Positions 49,231 to 58,436 of a stretch of DNA of 64,000 nucleotides are shown piece after piece. A program made the position numbers and the translations under genes. This DNA is from Oopsacas minuta (lineage: Eukaryota; Porifera; Hexactinellida; Lyssacinosida; Leucopsacidae): assembly GCA_024704765.1 (NCBI GenBank), contig JAKMXF010000297.1, positions 1 to 64,000 on the forward strand, read 5' to 3'. Numbering within the stretch: position 1 is the stretch's first letter; every line of letters starts with the position of its first letter. Below the pieces are notes generated by a model. It worked only from the letters and a program-made list of their open reading frames with translations. It did no database searches and was not told the DNA's origin.

Positions 49231-49899
49231 TCATCTGAAAAGTAGGAAAATGAAAATGATCAGACCAACAGCTATAACACTACCAAGAATTATGGAATCC
49301 TTCTTCCGTTTGAATTGTATTTTATTGCTGAGTCTATTTAATAGAGGGAATTTGTTGCTGATAGAATCAGTTGTACTAAATATCCCAGATAGAGCTTTTC
49401 TCTGATTGGAGAGACTCTCTTTAGTATCAATAGCCATGTTAATAATCTCATCTGCCATCCTAGTAGTGTGCTTAACATGCTCATGTTCTTTGAGTAATAG
49501 ATCTGACTTGTTATTGGTATCACCACCTCGATTTCGGGAGAGTGTGAATAGAGCCTCTCTCTTCTGGAGGGTGCCAATATTCTCAGCTGTTTTGGAGAAC
49601 TCTTGTTGGTAGTCTTGCAGTACTTCTTTATGACGCTCAGCTGTTTGTAGCATGCTAGGAGGTGCGTTATATTGACTATTCACATATTCTTGCAATGTAT
49701 TGTTCAGCTCTTTGAGGTTAGTTAGTTTCTGTGATAGTTCATTACTTAAACTCTGTGATTGAAGATTTCTAGTAGAAGTATCTGCGCTTACTAATCGCGC
49801 GTAAGAACTTAGTTTACTCTCAATCTCTCCTTCACATCTCCGCACTTGTCTTCTCAGATCCTCCCATCTCCCATTAGGACGTAGAGTAGTATGTGTCAT
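49231..49899 (-). CDS. GOSR1: Golgi Qb-SNARE GOSR1 (GS28)
   Basis: A 222-residue intronless protein (human 250). N-terminal WEDLRRQVRRCEGEIESKL matches the GOS28 start. The helical N-terminal bundle is followed by the SNARE motif (about 125-190, with MADEIINMAIDTKESLSNQR) and a C-terminal anchor in which QFKRKKDSIILGSVIAVGL mirrors the vertebrate NLRKRRDSLILGGVI segment. It acts in ER-Golgi and intra-Golgi vesicle fusion. It lies 157 bp downstream of the NUP62 stop codon on the same strand. Confidence 0.94.
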   Translation of the reverse strand: MTHTTLRPNGRWEDLRRQVRRCEGEIESKLSSYARLVSADTSTRNLQSQSLSNELSQKLTNLKELNNTLQEYVNSQYNAPPSMLQTAERHKEVLQDYQQEFSKTAENIGTLQKREALFTLSRNRGGDTNNKSDLLLKEHEHVKHTTRMADEIINMAIDTKESLSNQRKALSGIFSTTDSISNKFPLLNRLSNKIQFKRKKDSIILGSVIAVGLIIFIFLLFR

Positions 49900-50056
49900 A
49901 ATAATAACTAATTAGAAATATTAATCCACTAATGTATAAAATGAGAGTAAATAAATATCGATAAAATAATGAAATATGTCATAGTATAACATCCAGGCAT
50001 ACAGACAACTAATCAATTATAGCTCTAGTATTCTAATGCATATAACTAATGTTGGA

Positions 50057-52396
50057 TTAATTGAAAGCAGTTTGTAGTCTAGCTTCTTGATCCTGCTTCT
50101 TGGAATCCAGTTTCCTGGAGAGCTCATCCAGTTTCCGCTGCAGAGACCCACTACTCTCATCTATAAATAGAAGTGAATCCATGTGCGCATTCAATATGCC
50201 TGTGATTTGACTAATAGGATTACTACGGTCTGAGTTAGCAGAGTTTATCGTGTTTATTCTTTCTAATACTTCTCTCAGATTCTGCATCATGTCCTTCATG
50301 CTAGAGTCTATCTTCTCTGCCATGCTGTAGGTCTTGTTCCTCTCCTGGTCTGCGTGCTGTGTAGATGTGTGTATAGACTGTGTACCGAGGTAGGTCTCAA
50401 GGGGAGTAAGCATCTCTTCTAATTCTGACTGCTGATTCAAGATAGAGTTCAGATCATGATCCAGTCTATCCTGATCCGTCTTAGCTCTCTCCACCTCATT
50501 ATGTAGTGATATAATACTATCCTCGTTCTCAAGGAGAGCTAAATCCCACGCATTGACTTGTTTAGCTTGAGTCATAAATACCTTTTGTTGATCATCAAGC
50601 TCCATAACCCAGTTATTAATGAGATCTTCTAACTGACGGTAAGTGTACTTCTTAGCTGGGGTTTGTGTCTGTCCGCTGATACCTGAGGTGCTTGGGGCAG
50701 TTAGAGACACGACTGGAACAGAACTTGTAGTAACAGTAGCAGTACTAACTATGCCTGTAGGGAGTACGGTCTGAGGTTTGGATAAACCTATATTAAGTAG
50801 AGATGACTGAGTTGTAGAGGTTGGTATAGCTGTCAGCTGTTTGTTAGAAGTTTGTTGAGGGAGACTAGTAGCGGGAGCAGTCAGGGCAGTGCTGGGAGAG
50901 GAAGGTAGCTGGAACATAGCAGGACGAGCTGTCTGAGACTGAGTTTGAGTGGAGGAGGGTAGGAGAGTCTGTCCTGACGTCTTTTGAGAGGATGGAACCA
51001 AGTTCTGGTTCTGGGGAGTTGTCTGTAAGTGTGACATATGTAAGGTTTGTGGTGATGGAGATTGCAGTGTACTCAATCCTTGTGGTTTCTGAGGCGTAAT
51101 CTGAGGCTGAGATGACATCATTTGTGACTGGATTTGGGGATTCTGATGAGAAGTGAGTTGTTGAGTTGATGTTCCTAGCCCAAGCAAACCCGTACCTTGT
51201 GCCTGCGTCCCTGTACCAAGAATTGACACCTGTTGTTGTGTTCCTAGTCCATGGGACATACCCGTACCCTGTTGTTGTGTCCCTAGTCCATGGGGCATGC
51301 CCGCTCCCTGTGACTGTGTCCCTGTACCAAGAATTGAACCCTGTTGTTGTGTCCCTAGTCCAAGGGGCATGCCCGCTCCCTGTGGCTGTGTTCCTGTACC
51401 AAGAATTGAACCCGAACTTTGTGGTTTTGCAGGTGTACCAAGAAATGCGCCGGAACTTTGTGGCTGAGTACCAAGCCCTGGTTTTGAGCCGGTACCTTGA
51501 AATTGCATGCCGGTATTAAACATCCCGGTTGCTTGAGTTGGAGCACCGGTATTAAACATTCCGGTTCCTTGTGGTGTAGTACCGGTATTTAGCAATCCGG
51601 TTCCTTGTGGTATAGTACCGGTATTTAACAATCCGGTTCCTTGTGCTGTAGCGCCGGTATTAAACAATCCAGTACCTTTCGGTGTAGTGCCGGTATTAAA
51701 CAATCCGGTTCCTTGTGGTGTAGTGCCGGTATTAAACAATCCGGTTCCTTGTGGTGTAGTGCCGGTATTAAACAATCCGGTTCCTCGAGGTGGAGTATCG
51801 GTACCCGATTGTGAAGTAATTCCAGCTGGTAGTTGAGACTGATTTCCTCCTGTTTGTAATGGATTTTGTGGCTGTTGCATGTTGAAGAGGGAGGGCTGAA
51901 GAGGATTGGAACCACTCGTTGGTTGCTGAAACAATTTCGTTGCAGTAGTAGGCTTCTGAGTATTGGCCGCAGGATTTTGAGCAGTGAACGAATAATTGGT
52001 TTGCGAATTAAACATATTCCCTGGGTTTGGTTGTGCAAACATATTGGGTGGGACAGACTGTCCTATACCCATGCCGCCAGAAGCAGTAGGAAAACCTCCT
52101 CCCATGCTCATTCCCGGATTGCTAGTAGGTTTGGAAGCAAACCCAAATATACCCGAGGTGGTTGGTTGCTGAGTCTGTCCGAGAGAAGATTGCATTCCTG
52201 TACCGAACTGAGTAGATCCCCCGATACTTGGATTGGACTGACCCATAGGAGCTGGTGTCTGACCTGGAACTGTACCAAATGTTGGCTGACCAGTTCTTAG
52301 ACCAGGAAATCCAGTGCCAACTCCGCTAAAATTAAATTGTTTCTTATCCTGGCTTGGAGTACCAGCACCAGTGAAATTATAAGCCATTCTATCCAA
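50057..52396 (-). CDS. NUP62: NUP62 nucleoporin with expanded GLFN repeats
   Basis: A 779-residue intronless protein (human 522). The C-terminal 200 residues form the NUP62 coiled-coil region: YTYRQLEDLINNWVMELDDQ, QAKQVNAWDLALLEN, HADQERNKTYSMAEKID and ILNAHMDSLLFIDESSGSL are near-identical to vertebrates and bind NUP54/NUP58 in the central channel. The N-terminal 550 residues are Gly/Thr/Gln/Ser-rich, with few true FG dipeptides (for example PTFG, TQFG, IFGF). Instead there are eight 12-residue repeats of consensus GTGLFNTGTTPQ and a second array of GLGTQQQG / SILGTGTQ units. The extra length comes from these arrays. The permeability-barrier role is known for the family; whether LFN repeats serve as FG-like cohesive motifs is inferred. 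Confidence 0.94.
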   Translation of the reverse strand: MDRMAYNFTGAGTPSQDKKQFNFSGVGTGFPGLRTGQPTFGTVPGQTPAPMGQSNPSIGGSTQFGTGMQSSLGQTQQPTTSGIFGFASKPTSNPGMSMGGGFPTASGGMGIGQSVPPNMFAQPNPGNMFNSQTNYSFTAQNPAANTQKPTTATKLFQQPTSGSNPLQPSLFNMQQPQNPLQTGGNQSQLPAGITSQSGTDTPPRGTGLFNTGTTPQGTGLFNTGTTPQGTGLFNTGTTPKGTGLFNTGATAQGTGLLNTGTIPQGTGLLNTGTTPQGTGMFNTGAPTQATGMFNTGMQFQGTGSKPGLGTQPQSSGAFLGTPAKPQSSGSILGTGTQPQGAGMPLGLGTQQQGSILGTGTQSQGAGMPHGLGTQQQGTGMSHGLGTQQQVSILGTGTQAQGTGLLGLGTSTQQLTSHQNPQIQSQMMSSQPQITPQKPQGLSTLQSPSPQTLHMSHLQTTPQNQNLVPSSQKTSGQTLLPSSTQTQSQTARPAMFQLPSSPSTALTAPATSLPQQTSNKQLTAIPTSTTQSSLLNIGLSKPQTVLPTGIVSTATVTTSSVPVVSLTAPSTSGISGQTQTPAKKYTYRQLEDLINNWVMELDDQQKVFMTQAKQVNAWDLALLENEDSIISLHNEVERAKTDQDRLDHDLNSILNQQSELEEMLTPLETYLGTQSIHTSTQHADQERNKTYSMAEKIDSSMKDMMQNLREVLERINTINSANSDRSNPISQITGILNAHMDSLLFIDESSGSLQRKLDELSRKLDSKKQDQEARLQTAFN
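51510..51797 (-). repeat. 36-bp minisatellite (8 copies) within NUP62
   Basis: Eight head-to-tail 36-bp units, each beginning CCGGTATTAAACAATCCGGT on the plus strand, encode the GTGLFNTGTTPQ repeats. Two adjacent central units are identical, indicating recent duplication; the edge units have diverged. All copies preserve frame. Confidence 0.95.
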
Positions 52397-52582
52397 TCTA
52401 GTTTAATACTTTTAGATACTCAGAATTATGTTTATTAAGTTTTTAGAAAAATAAACTGTATTATGCGATTCAATGGTAATTTCAATAATATCGGCAACCG
52501 TTTCAGCGGAAATATGTCAGAAACAGGCGCTATTGATTAAAACAGGAGTTAGCAGTAATCTTATAAAATAATATCTGAGATT
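52397..52582. promoter_or_regulatory. Bidirectional promoter, NUP62 / REC114
   Basis: Only 186 bp separate the two divergent start codons, so both 5' untranslated regions and promoters must be here. No canonical TATA box or other known motif stands out. The regulatory role is inferred from position. Confidence 0.5.
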
Positions 52583-53389
52583 ATGGAGATAGAAAATATA
52601 CTTTACAAAATGCTCGCAAATCGTATGTGGGATATATCCAAGTACGCTAGATATGTTGAGGGAGAAAGCAAGGAACTTAATGGTGCAAGCAAGGGAGAGT
52701 GGAAAAGCTATGAAGGAATGGAGAAATCAATAAAATTAGCAGTTCTACCAGATCATTTGATGCTGTCTGGGAGTTCAAATGTTCTCGAGAGCTTCTCATT
52801 AATAGAAGCACATACTCATGTTAGAGGGGTCCGTAAGGGTGATAGCTTGCTAATCGTGTACAAGATGGGAGAAGGTAGCAGAAGATTTCGTGTAAGATTC
52901 CAGAGTTCACCTGGAAATAGTGGTCTACGGGGTTGTTCAGAGTGTCACACAGTTCTAATGGCATATTTTCCTTTCAAGAATTTAGATGAGAACAGTGAGT
53001 CTAGCACTCAACCCATTCTATCTCAATCATTCAGTTCTCAGGTGGATAGACTTGTTGACACTGAGTTTAATTCGTCTCAAATTATTCAGATTAAACAACA
53101 ACCAAATTTCCCCCCAGCTGCTATTCCTCCTAGTCTCCCTACCTCCTCTACTGCTACACATATTGAAGGGTCACACCCTATTAGCGACCTAGCAGAAGCT
53201 CTAATGAATCCTGACGCGCCGCTACCAGGATGTTTCTCAGGCACTAACTACCCTACTGAACACATCAGATTCTTCATACAGGTGTGTCTGACAGATCCTA
53301 GTTTCCCAGGATTTGTGAAAGCAGTGGAACAAGAGATGGAACAACTATTTGGACAAAAGGTCGATCCCGAAACGAATCCCACAAAATAG
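52583..53389 (+). CDS. REC114: REC114-like meiotic recombination protein
   Basis: A 268-residue intronless protein, like human REC114 (about 266). The N-terminal PH-like domain begins WDISKYARYVEG and includes SIKLAVLPDHLMLSGSS, LESFSLIEA and FRVRF strands. A disordered Pro/Ser/Gln linker (about 130-215) leads to a C-terminal helix bundle, IRFFIQVCLTDPSFPGFVKA followed by VEQEMEQLFG, matching the vertebrate pattern LQFIRLCLLDQNFPAFVEEV that binds MEI4. REC114, with MEI4 and IHO1, enables SPO11/TOPOVIBL to form meiotic double-strand breaks. This family diverges fast, so matching both ends is good support. It is divergent from NUP62. Confidence 0.8.
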   Translation: MEIENILYKMLANRMWDISKYARYVEGESKELNGASKGEWKSYEGMEKSIKLAVLPDHLMLSGSSNVLESFSLIEAHTHVRGVRKGDSLLIVYKMGEGSRRFRVRFQSSPGNSGLRGCSECHTVLMAYFPFKNLDENSESSTQPILSQSFSSQVDRLVDTEFNSSQIIQIKQQPNFPPAAIPPSLPTSSTATHIEGSHPISDLAEALMNPDAPLPGCFSGTNYPTEHIRFFIQVCLTDPSFPGFVKAVEQEMEQLFGQKVDPETNPTK

Positions 53390-54365
53390 CTCAGCAGATA
53401 TTTGGTAAAGAGATGCAGGAAATGTAATAGAAATACGTTACAGCATTTATTATATAAGCGATTATAGAAAACTTAATTATAAATATAAGCAGCTTTGCTG
53501 CATGCAACAATATTTCACGAGACTAAGTTTCATGCAACATTGTTGTACTGTGTACGCAGCTTTATTGCATTGCACTGTGTATACTTGTATGGTGGATTAA
53601 CATAATATAGTACATACGTACAGTATTTCCCAGAATAAGCGCTGGATCTTATTCTTTTCGTTGGCATGTTTCGTATAAATTTTTACAATTTTTAAAATAC
53701 TAAAGATTTGGGGAAACTAATTATCCTAATTTGTTGCATAGTCAAATGAAGCCTAGATTCACCAAAATAGTTATTCTAGAGTGTGGGGATAAATATTTAT
53801 TCACAAGTCTTGGAGACTTTTTCTAGCTCCCGGTGTTTATCCAGGAAAATACGGCATTTCTAGAAATAATAACCGGGTACATAACAAATAATCACATACA
53901 TAGTGATTAAAGATAACAAGGATCAAAACTGTGGAATTGAAGGATAATTATGCCAGTATGTATTCCCTCGGCAGTGAATTAGCTGGGTCCACCTTTGACT
54001 CGATTCGGTGAGAAGAACAAAACATGTTTGACTAATCGCACTGACGGCATAGATACAATTATTCTTGTAAACAAGATAAAAGCCATTTAATTCTGCTGCG
54101 CATGTGTGAATATAATATTAACCTGTTTACATGATGAGGGATGATATATTAAGATGTGTTAGCGATATTACCCAAGTCGCGTAGCTATGTAATTATCTAA
54201 GATTGAAAATATTTGCAAAAGAGAAAGTTGGGTAACACAACAGTCATCTTTTGATAGTAGTAATCCTAAATGACGATAGCAATAAATGATGAGACTATAA
54301 ATTAGGAATTTGAAGCAAGTTTTATAATCGTCAGAACTTATTGTTGCCCTCTAAATCCGTGAAAC
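53390..54365. other. Intergenic region, about 1 kb
   Basis: No gene was recognised. Around 53489-53580 two related stretches, GCAGCTTTGCTGCATGCAAC and GCAGCTTTATTGCATTGCAC, form a short degenerate repeat with CATGCAAC echoes. The remainder is unremarkable AT-rich sequence. Confidence 0.4.
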
Positions 54366-55328
54366 ATGGATAAGAAAAGAATTATCTACATCACTATCCA
54401 GATTGTATTGCTTGTTCTCCTCTGCATCACTTATGCTGTATCAATTACATTCGATTACCTTGGACCGAGTTTGATAGCAATTATACTGCAGAAACCGAAT
54501 GCTAGCCTTCTCGATAGACCCCCTTCTATCTCTTCCAAATATTACGTAGAGGCTAATGCTATGGAATGGGGACATGCAGTTATGTGGCGACTAGCGTATT
54601 CATTGATGGGAATATCAATAATTATAATCTGTGTATCAGGCTGTCTGCCCCTGAAGTTCAATATGCTATTCAGGCAGCCTACACTTATTTCAGTCTGGTT
54701 CCTCTTACTATTCAACGTAAATTATATCGCTAATATTATCTGGGTAATCTTTACAAATTACGAAATAGTGTGGCTCATGGTTGTGTTCGCAGTACTCTTG
54801 ACGTGTTCTTTATATGGAGCCTTGGCTTTTGCTTACAAAGATTTATACGACGATATTGCTACATTAGAAACTTCAAACAAGATTCTCCTATGGACTACGA
54901 GGATATTTGTCCACAATATAATCGCTATCTACGCTACTTGGCTCTCTATAATTTGGCCACTAAATCTTTCCCTTTCCCTCTCGTATTATAATAGTTTCGG
55001 CTCTTCAACAGCATTACTAAGCGGAGGACTTACAATTAGTGAATCTAGTACACTGGGACTTGCAATTATACTGATGGAACTACTGATTTGGTTCACGATC
55101 GAGAACTTCTTAATAGAACCTTATTGCCGCTATACACTCACTGTATATCCTGTTGTTATATTCGCTATGAGTGCTATTATAGCCAACGTTATCAACACAG
55201 GAGGTATCAACCTAGTGTTAGCATCTCTCTTGCTAGCAGTATCAGTAATCCTGTTTGGTATAAGGATATTACTAGTAATCCTCAACAGCTGGAAATCCTA
55301 TAGACATGGGAGTGAAGTACCCAAATAA
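54366..55328 (+). CDS. Eight-pass membrane protein of unknown function
   Basis: A 320-residue intronless frame with about eight hydrophobic helices: near residues 5-31, 75-97, 107-129, 134-157, 179-206, 225-246, 251-272 and 276-303. The luminal loop after helix 1 is short and polar. Repeated Asn/Trp-containing segments occur: LFNVNYIANIIWVIF, IFVHNIIAIYATWLSIIWP and LIWFTIENFLIEPYCRYTLT, the last followed by VYPVVIFAM. The NxIAxYATW and YTxTVYPVVI patterns recall uncharacterised TspO-like proteins of invertebrates, but I cannot place it in a named family. It has no signal peptide beyond helix 1 and a short basic C-terminal tail. Confidence 0.6.
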   Translation: MDKKRIIYITIQIVLLVLLCITYAVSITFDYLGPSLIAIILQKPNASLLDRPPSISSKYYVEANAMEWGHAVMWRLAYSLMGISIIIICVSGCLPLKFNMLFRQPTLISVWFLLLFNVNYIANIIWVIFTNYEIVWLMVVFAVLLTCSLYGALAFAYKDLYDDIATLETSNKILLWTTRIFVHNIIAIYATWLSIIWPLNLSLSLSYYNSFGSSTALLSGGLTISESSTLGLAIILMELLIWFTIENFLIEPYCRYTLTVYPVVIFAMSAIIANVINTGGINLVLASLLLAVSVILFGIRILLVILNSWKSYRHGSEVPK

Positions 55329-55646
55329 AAGACCCAAAAAAGAGAAATATTACACATGCATTTCTTATATCTCCTATCATATATTTTATATTATTATTAT
55401 TCCCAATAATTAATTGAAATAGTCGGAAATGAAAAACGGAAAATTTTCAATATAGTCTATACTAATGCTACCAGAGAGTTTGTAGGTGAATGTTGCATCA
55501 ATTAGAACATGTCTACAATTTTTGTGTGATACCAATCAGATAATCGACAATAGCACTAAATATGCTAACAACAGTAAAGAATTGTCCTAATATTATTGCT
55601 CTGTGATCGGGTTGTCCAATAATTATATATTATTTCTATTTAATAC
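55329..55646. other. Convergent spacer, eight-pass gene / Spindly
   Basis: It should hold both 3' ends. A minus-strand stretch from about 55512 down to about 55410 stays open for some 34 codons after an acceptor-like TTGTAG and is in phase with a donor-like site at the Spindly end. It could be an extra Spindly exon but has no similarity support. Confidence 0.3.
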
Positions 55647-57158
55647 TCACTTCCTCTCTCTAGCCAGAGCTTGAATATTCGTTTTTATAGGTTGTAACAC
55701 TGGAATTACAGGACTAGCATCCTCAGGAATCACACACACTGTTTCTTCCATTCTAGACTCATCCTGATGAGAAGGAAAGCTAGGAGGAGGGATAGCAGTA
55801 TAGTGCTTAACTGTAGGGGTTGGTAGTCTCACCGGGGTCTCTTTAACAGGACGATAGTGTTTAGCTTCACTCGATAACTCTTCTAACTTGAGTTTAAGAA
55901 CAGTGCACTCTCTCTCACAAACTTCAGCTCTCTTCTCAGCCTGATGTAGCCCAGTCCTCTGGTCAGCATTGTCCTGTCTCAGAGCACACTCCAGTTTCCT
56001 ACTCTCATCCAGTTTGTATAACAAATCTTTAGAATGAGATTCCCAATAGCTAATCTGTCTGTTGAAGAATCGTATGTACTCTCTATCTTGTGGATTCTTA
56101 TTGTCATACGATTGTTGATATTGTCTAAACTCTTTAGCTAGGTTATGGGTATTACTCAGTTGTCGTTCTAGAGTAGCACAATTCATACGGGAGAGAGATA
56201 GATCATTGCTGGTACGGTCTAGGTCGTGTTTAAGTCGAGTTATATAAGCACCGTCAGCTTTAAGACTATTCCTCTGACATAGAAGGAGGGTATATTCCGA
56301 TTTGAGTCTTCTAGCAATAACTTGACTGTTTTTATAGAGCCCTTCTAGAGATTTGTAACTCCCTCTCAAAGCTAATAATTCTAATTCTACCTTTTTGCGA
56401 TGATCATCAACCTCAGCGAATAGAGAGTTTCCTTTCTTTTTGAAGTTCATCATTTGAAGTTCCATCTTTACTCCAGTAAGTTCTGCATACATTCCATCTT
56501 TACTAGCTTGTGCCTGAATTAACATTTGTTGTACAACCTCTTTGCTATCTATCAGCTGACTCTGTTCTGACTCTAACAGCTGGAGCTTCTCTTCGAGTAT
56601 TTCTCTTTCTAGAAATGCTTGCTCCAGACGACTGCTCTGCTCGTGATTGCTCCCTTCTAACTGCATACACTTATCCCTCACTTTGCTGAGCTCCTCCAAA
56701 GCCTGCCTCAGCTCTCCCCCGCTCCAACGCTCCCCTTCACTTAACTCTCTATTTTCCTGTTGCAAATCTTCTATTTGTCTCAATTGCAACGCTAACTTCT
56801 CTCTAGTTTGTGTCAGTTCTAGATTAACGTATCTATTCTCCTCTCTCAATTCATTCTCGCTATATCTCAGCCCTTCAATCCTTTTCTCATACTCAGACTC
56901 AGTACGACGTACATAAGCATTATGTTCACGATCAGCTAGGCTTTTGCTACGAGATAATTCATCCTCTAAGCTACGTTTCATTACTGCTTGTTCATTCACT
57001 GTAGTTTGAAGTATGTGTTTCTCTTGCTCGAACATTTCCCGTTCTGATATCAGCTGTTGTTCTCTCATCTCCCATACTTTCTGCTCTCCCTCATGCTCTT
57101 CCTGCAGAGTACGACAATGTTGTTCCAAATGTTCTATTTGTTTTTGTTCTAAATTCAT
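55647..57158 (-). CDS. SPDL1: Spindly (SPDL1) dynein/dynactin kinetochore adaptor
   Basis: A 503-residue coiled-coil protein. The decisive feature is the Spindly box at about 255-265, GNSLFAEVDDHRKKVE, almost identical to vertebrate GNSLFAEVEDRR, which binds dynactin's pointed end. Other matches are FEQEKHILQTTV near the N-terminus and ECTVLKLKLEELSSEAKHY with a following Val/Pro-rich tail. Spindly recruits dynein to kinetochores with RZZ. The CC1-box (AAxxG) expected near the N-terminus is not visible, so an upstream exon may be missing; there is an acceptor-like CTAG just before the ATG. No C-terminal CAAX box is present; a donor-like GTGAGT overlaps the stop, so the true C-terminus may lie in another exon. 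Human Spindly has 605 residues and a CAAX box. Confidence 0.82.
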   Translation of the reverse strand: MNLEQKQIEHLEQHCRTLQEEHEGEQKVWEMREQQLISEREMFEQEKHILQTTVNEQAVMKRSLEDELSRSKSLADREHNAYVRRTESEYEKRIEGLRYSENELREENRYVNLELTQTREKLALQLRQIEDLQQENRELSEGERWSGGELRQALEELSKVRDKCMQLEGSNHEQSSRLEQAFLEREILEEKLQLLESEQSQLIDSKEVVQQMLIQAQASKDGMYAELTGVKMELQMMNFKKKGNSLFAEVDDHRKKVELELLALRGSYKSLEGLYKNSQVIARRLKSEYTLLLCQRNSLKADGAYITRLKHDLDRTSNDLSLSRMNCATLERQLSNTHNLAKEFRQYQQSYDNKNPQDREYIRFFNRQISYWESHSKDLLYKLDESRKLECALRQDNADQRTGLHQAEKRAEVCERECTVLKLKLEELSSEAKHYRPVKETPVRLPTPTVKHYTAIPPPSFPSHQDESRMEETVCVIPEDASPVIPVLQPIKTNIQALARERK

Positions 57159-57522
57159 ACTGGCTAGATAATTATAATCAGCTGTAGTTACTAAATTTAG
57201 AATTGAATCATGCCAAACTATTTTATACTATAGTGCATTTTCCGCGGGCGTATAAATACAAGTAAATGGTATCACATGCATCATTGTACCGCGGGTGTTT
57301 GTAGCAAGTAAGCATGAAGAGAGAGTCAGTAGATCTCCTCCACCAAAGTACTTGCACACAGGACCAATGTTGGAGCTGAAATTATGTACTAAATCTGATC
57401 AACACTTATGGCAATACAATATATCAGCTTTGTCCAATAAAGTAATGATCAGGCAATCATGTTACACACATTTATATAGAAAATAGTCTTCCTGTAATTA
57501 AAATAATAGTTTAACATTAAGA
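57159..57522. other. Intergenic: Spindly 5' flank
   Basis: No gene recognised. Two short CCGCGG-containing motifs at about 57242-57248 and 57289-57295 stand out in AT-rich sequence. A 63-codon frame at 57295-57486 has no family resemblance. Confidence 0.35.
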
Positions 57523-58242
57523 TTAACGAGAAAACAACCTTTTCAACCTTTTACAAGCTGATGAACAATCTCCACAACATTTCCCATTCTTCCTTAATTT
57601 CCCAGTCTGTATGCTTCTATAACAGTAGACTGCAGATCTTGTAATAAATATAATCTCAATGAAAAGTAGTAAAATTGATGTGAGCCATAAACTGGTAGGA
57701 GCCTGTCTGATTAGATCTTTATAAGCTACCCCCGTTATGACGTCACATGCCATGCCAACAATAATCAATGAGTTACAAGTGTGTTGAAATCCAATAGTCA
57801 GTAATATGCTTGCAGACATGCTTGATGCCAAGAGCAACATACCTAGGATAAGGTGCATAGTTTCCAAGCATTTCCATGCACGGTTACAACAACATTTGCA
57901 CGTTATGAACAATGCGTGTACCAACAACCCCAATACAACGAATGCAGTTATACTAATGGCGGAATAGCAGTATGCGGGAGATTGTGACGTAAGAGTTCTG
58001 TTATTATAATCTATGAATAAAGTACATGTTAGGTTGTAGTTAGTAACCAGTCTGGTTAATTGGAATGATATAATCTGAGCTATGAGAGATACTGTAGAGA
58101 GGAGAGTAGCTAGAGTTATGAAACTTAAGATAACTAAATCACCAAAACGAGTACGACTGAGACGTATACGATACTTCTTCTTTTCATGAGATAGGATCAT
58201 ACGTTCGTAATCTCCTGCAATAGATGGGGTCTGGGTATCCAT
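57523..58242 (-). CDS. Four-pass (tetraspan) membrane protein, unassigned
   Basis: A 239-residue intronless protein with four hydrophobic helices at about 34-60, 95-115, 126-152 and 183-208. The first extracellular loop carries Cys and two N-glycosylation sequons (NYNLTC, NNRTLT). The second loop is short with one Cys. The C-terminus is basic and cysteine-rich (CCGDCSSACKRLKRLF), and a cysteine cluster CKCCC follows helix 2, likely palmitoylation sites. It lacks the tetraspanin CCG motif in the large loop and the claudin W-GLW-C-C motif. It could be related to TMEM179-type tetraspans, but I cannot support that firmly. Confidence 0.6.
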   Translation of the reverse strand: MDTQTPSIAGDYERMILSHEKKKYRIRLSRTRFGDLVILSFITLATLLSTVSLIAQIISFQLTRLVTNYNLTCTLFIDYNNRTLTSQSPAYCYSAISITAFVVLGLLVHALFITCKCCCNRAWKCLETMHLILGMLLLASSMSASILLTIGFQHTCNSLIIVGMACDVITGVAYKDLIRQAPTSLWLTSILLLFIEIIFITRSAVYCYRSIQTGKLRKNGKCCGDCSSACKRLKRLFSR

Positions 58243-58436
58243 TCAGATCGGATCTACTTACAGGTATAGCTTGATAAATATCAGTGAGTCTGATGAGATG
58301 ATTAACAATTAATTTATAATCAAACAGACAGAAAGCATATATTCATAACTACAGAAAGAATATACAAATCACAAAACTCAAATCTCTCTCATATCCATAA
58401 AAATATTTTCAATAATGAGAGGTATAAAGGGAACAC

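Noticed and set aside
51510-51797. CRISPR-like array
   Set aside because: Units are contiguous 36-bp coding repeats without spacers, in a eukaryotic nucleoporin gene.
57295-57486. 63-codon plus-strand frame upstream of Spindly
   Set aside because: No start context, family or splice support.
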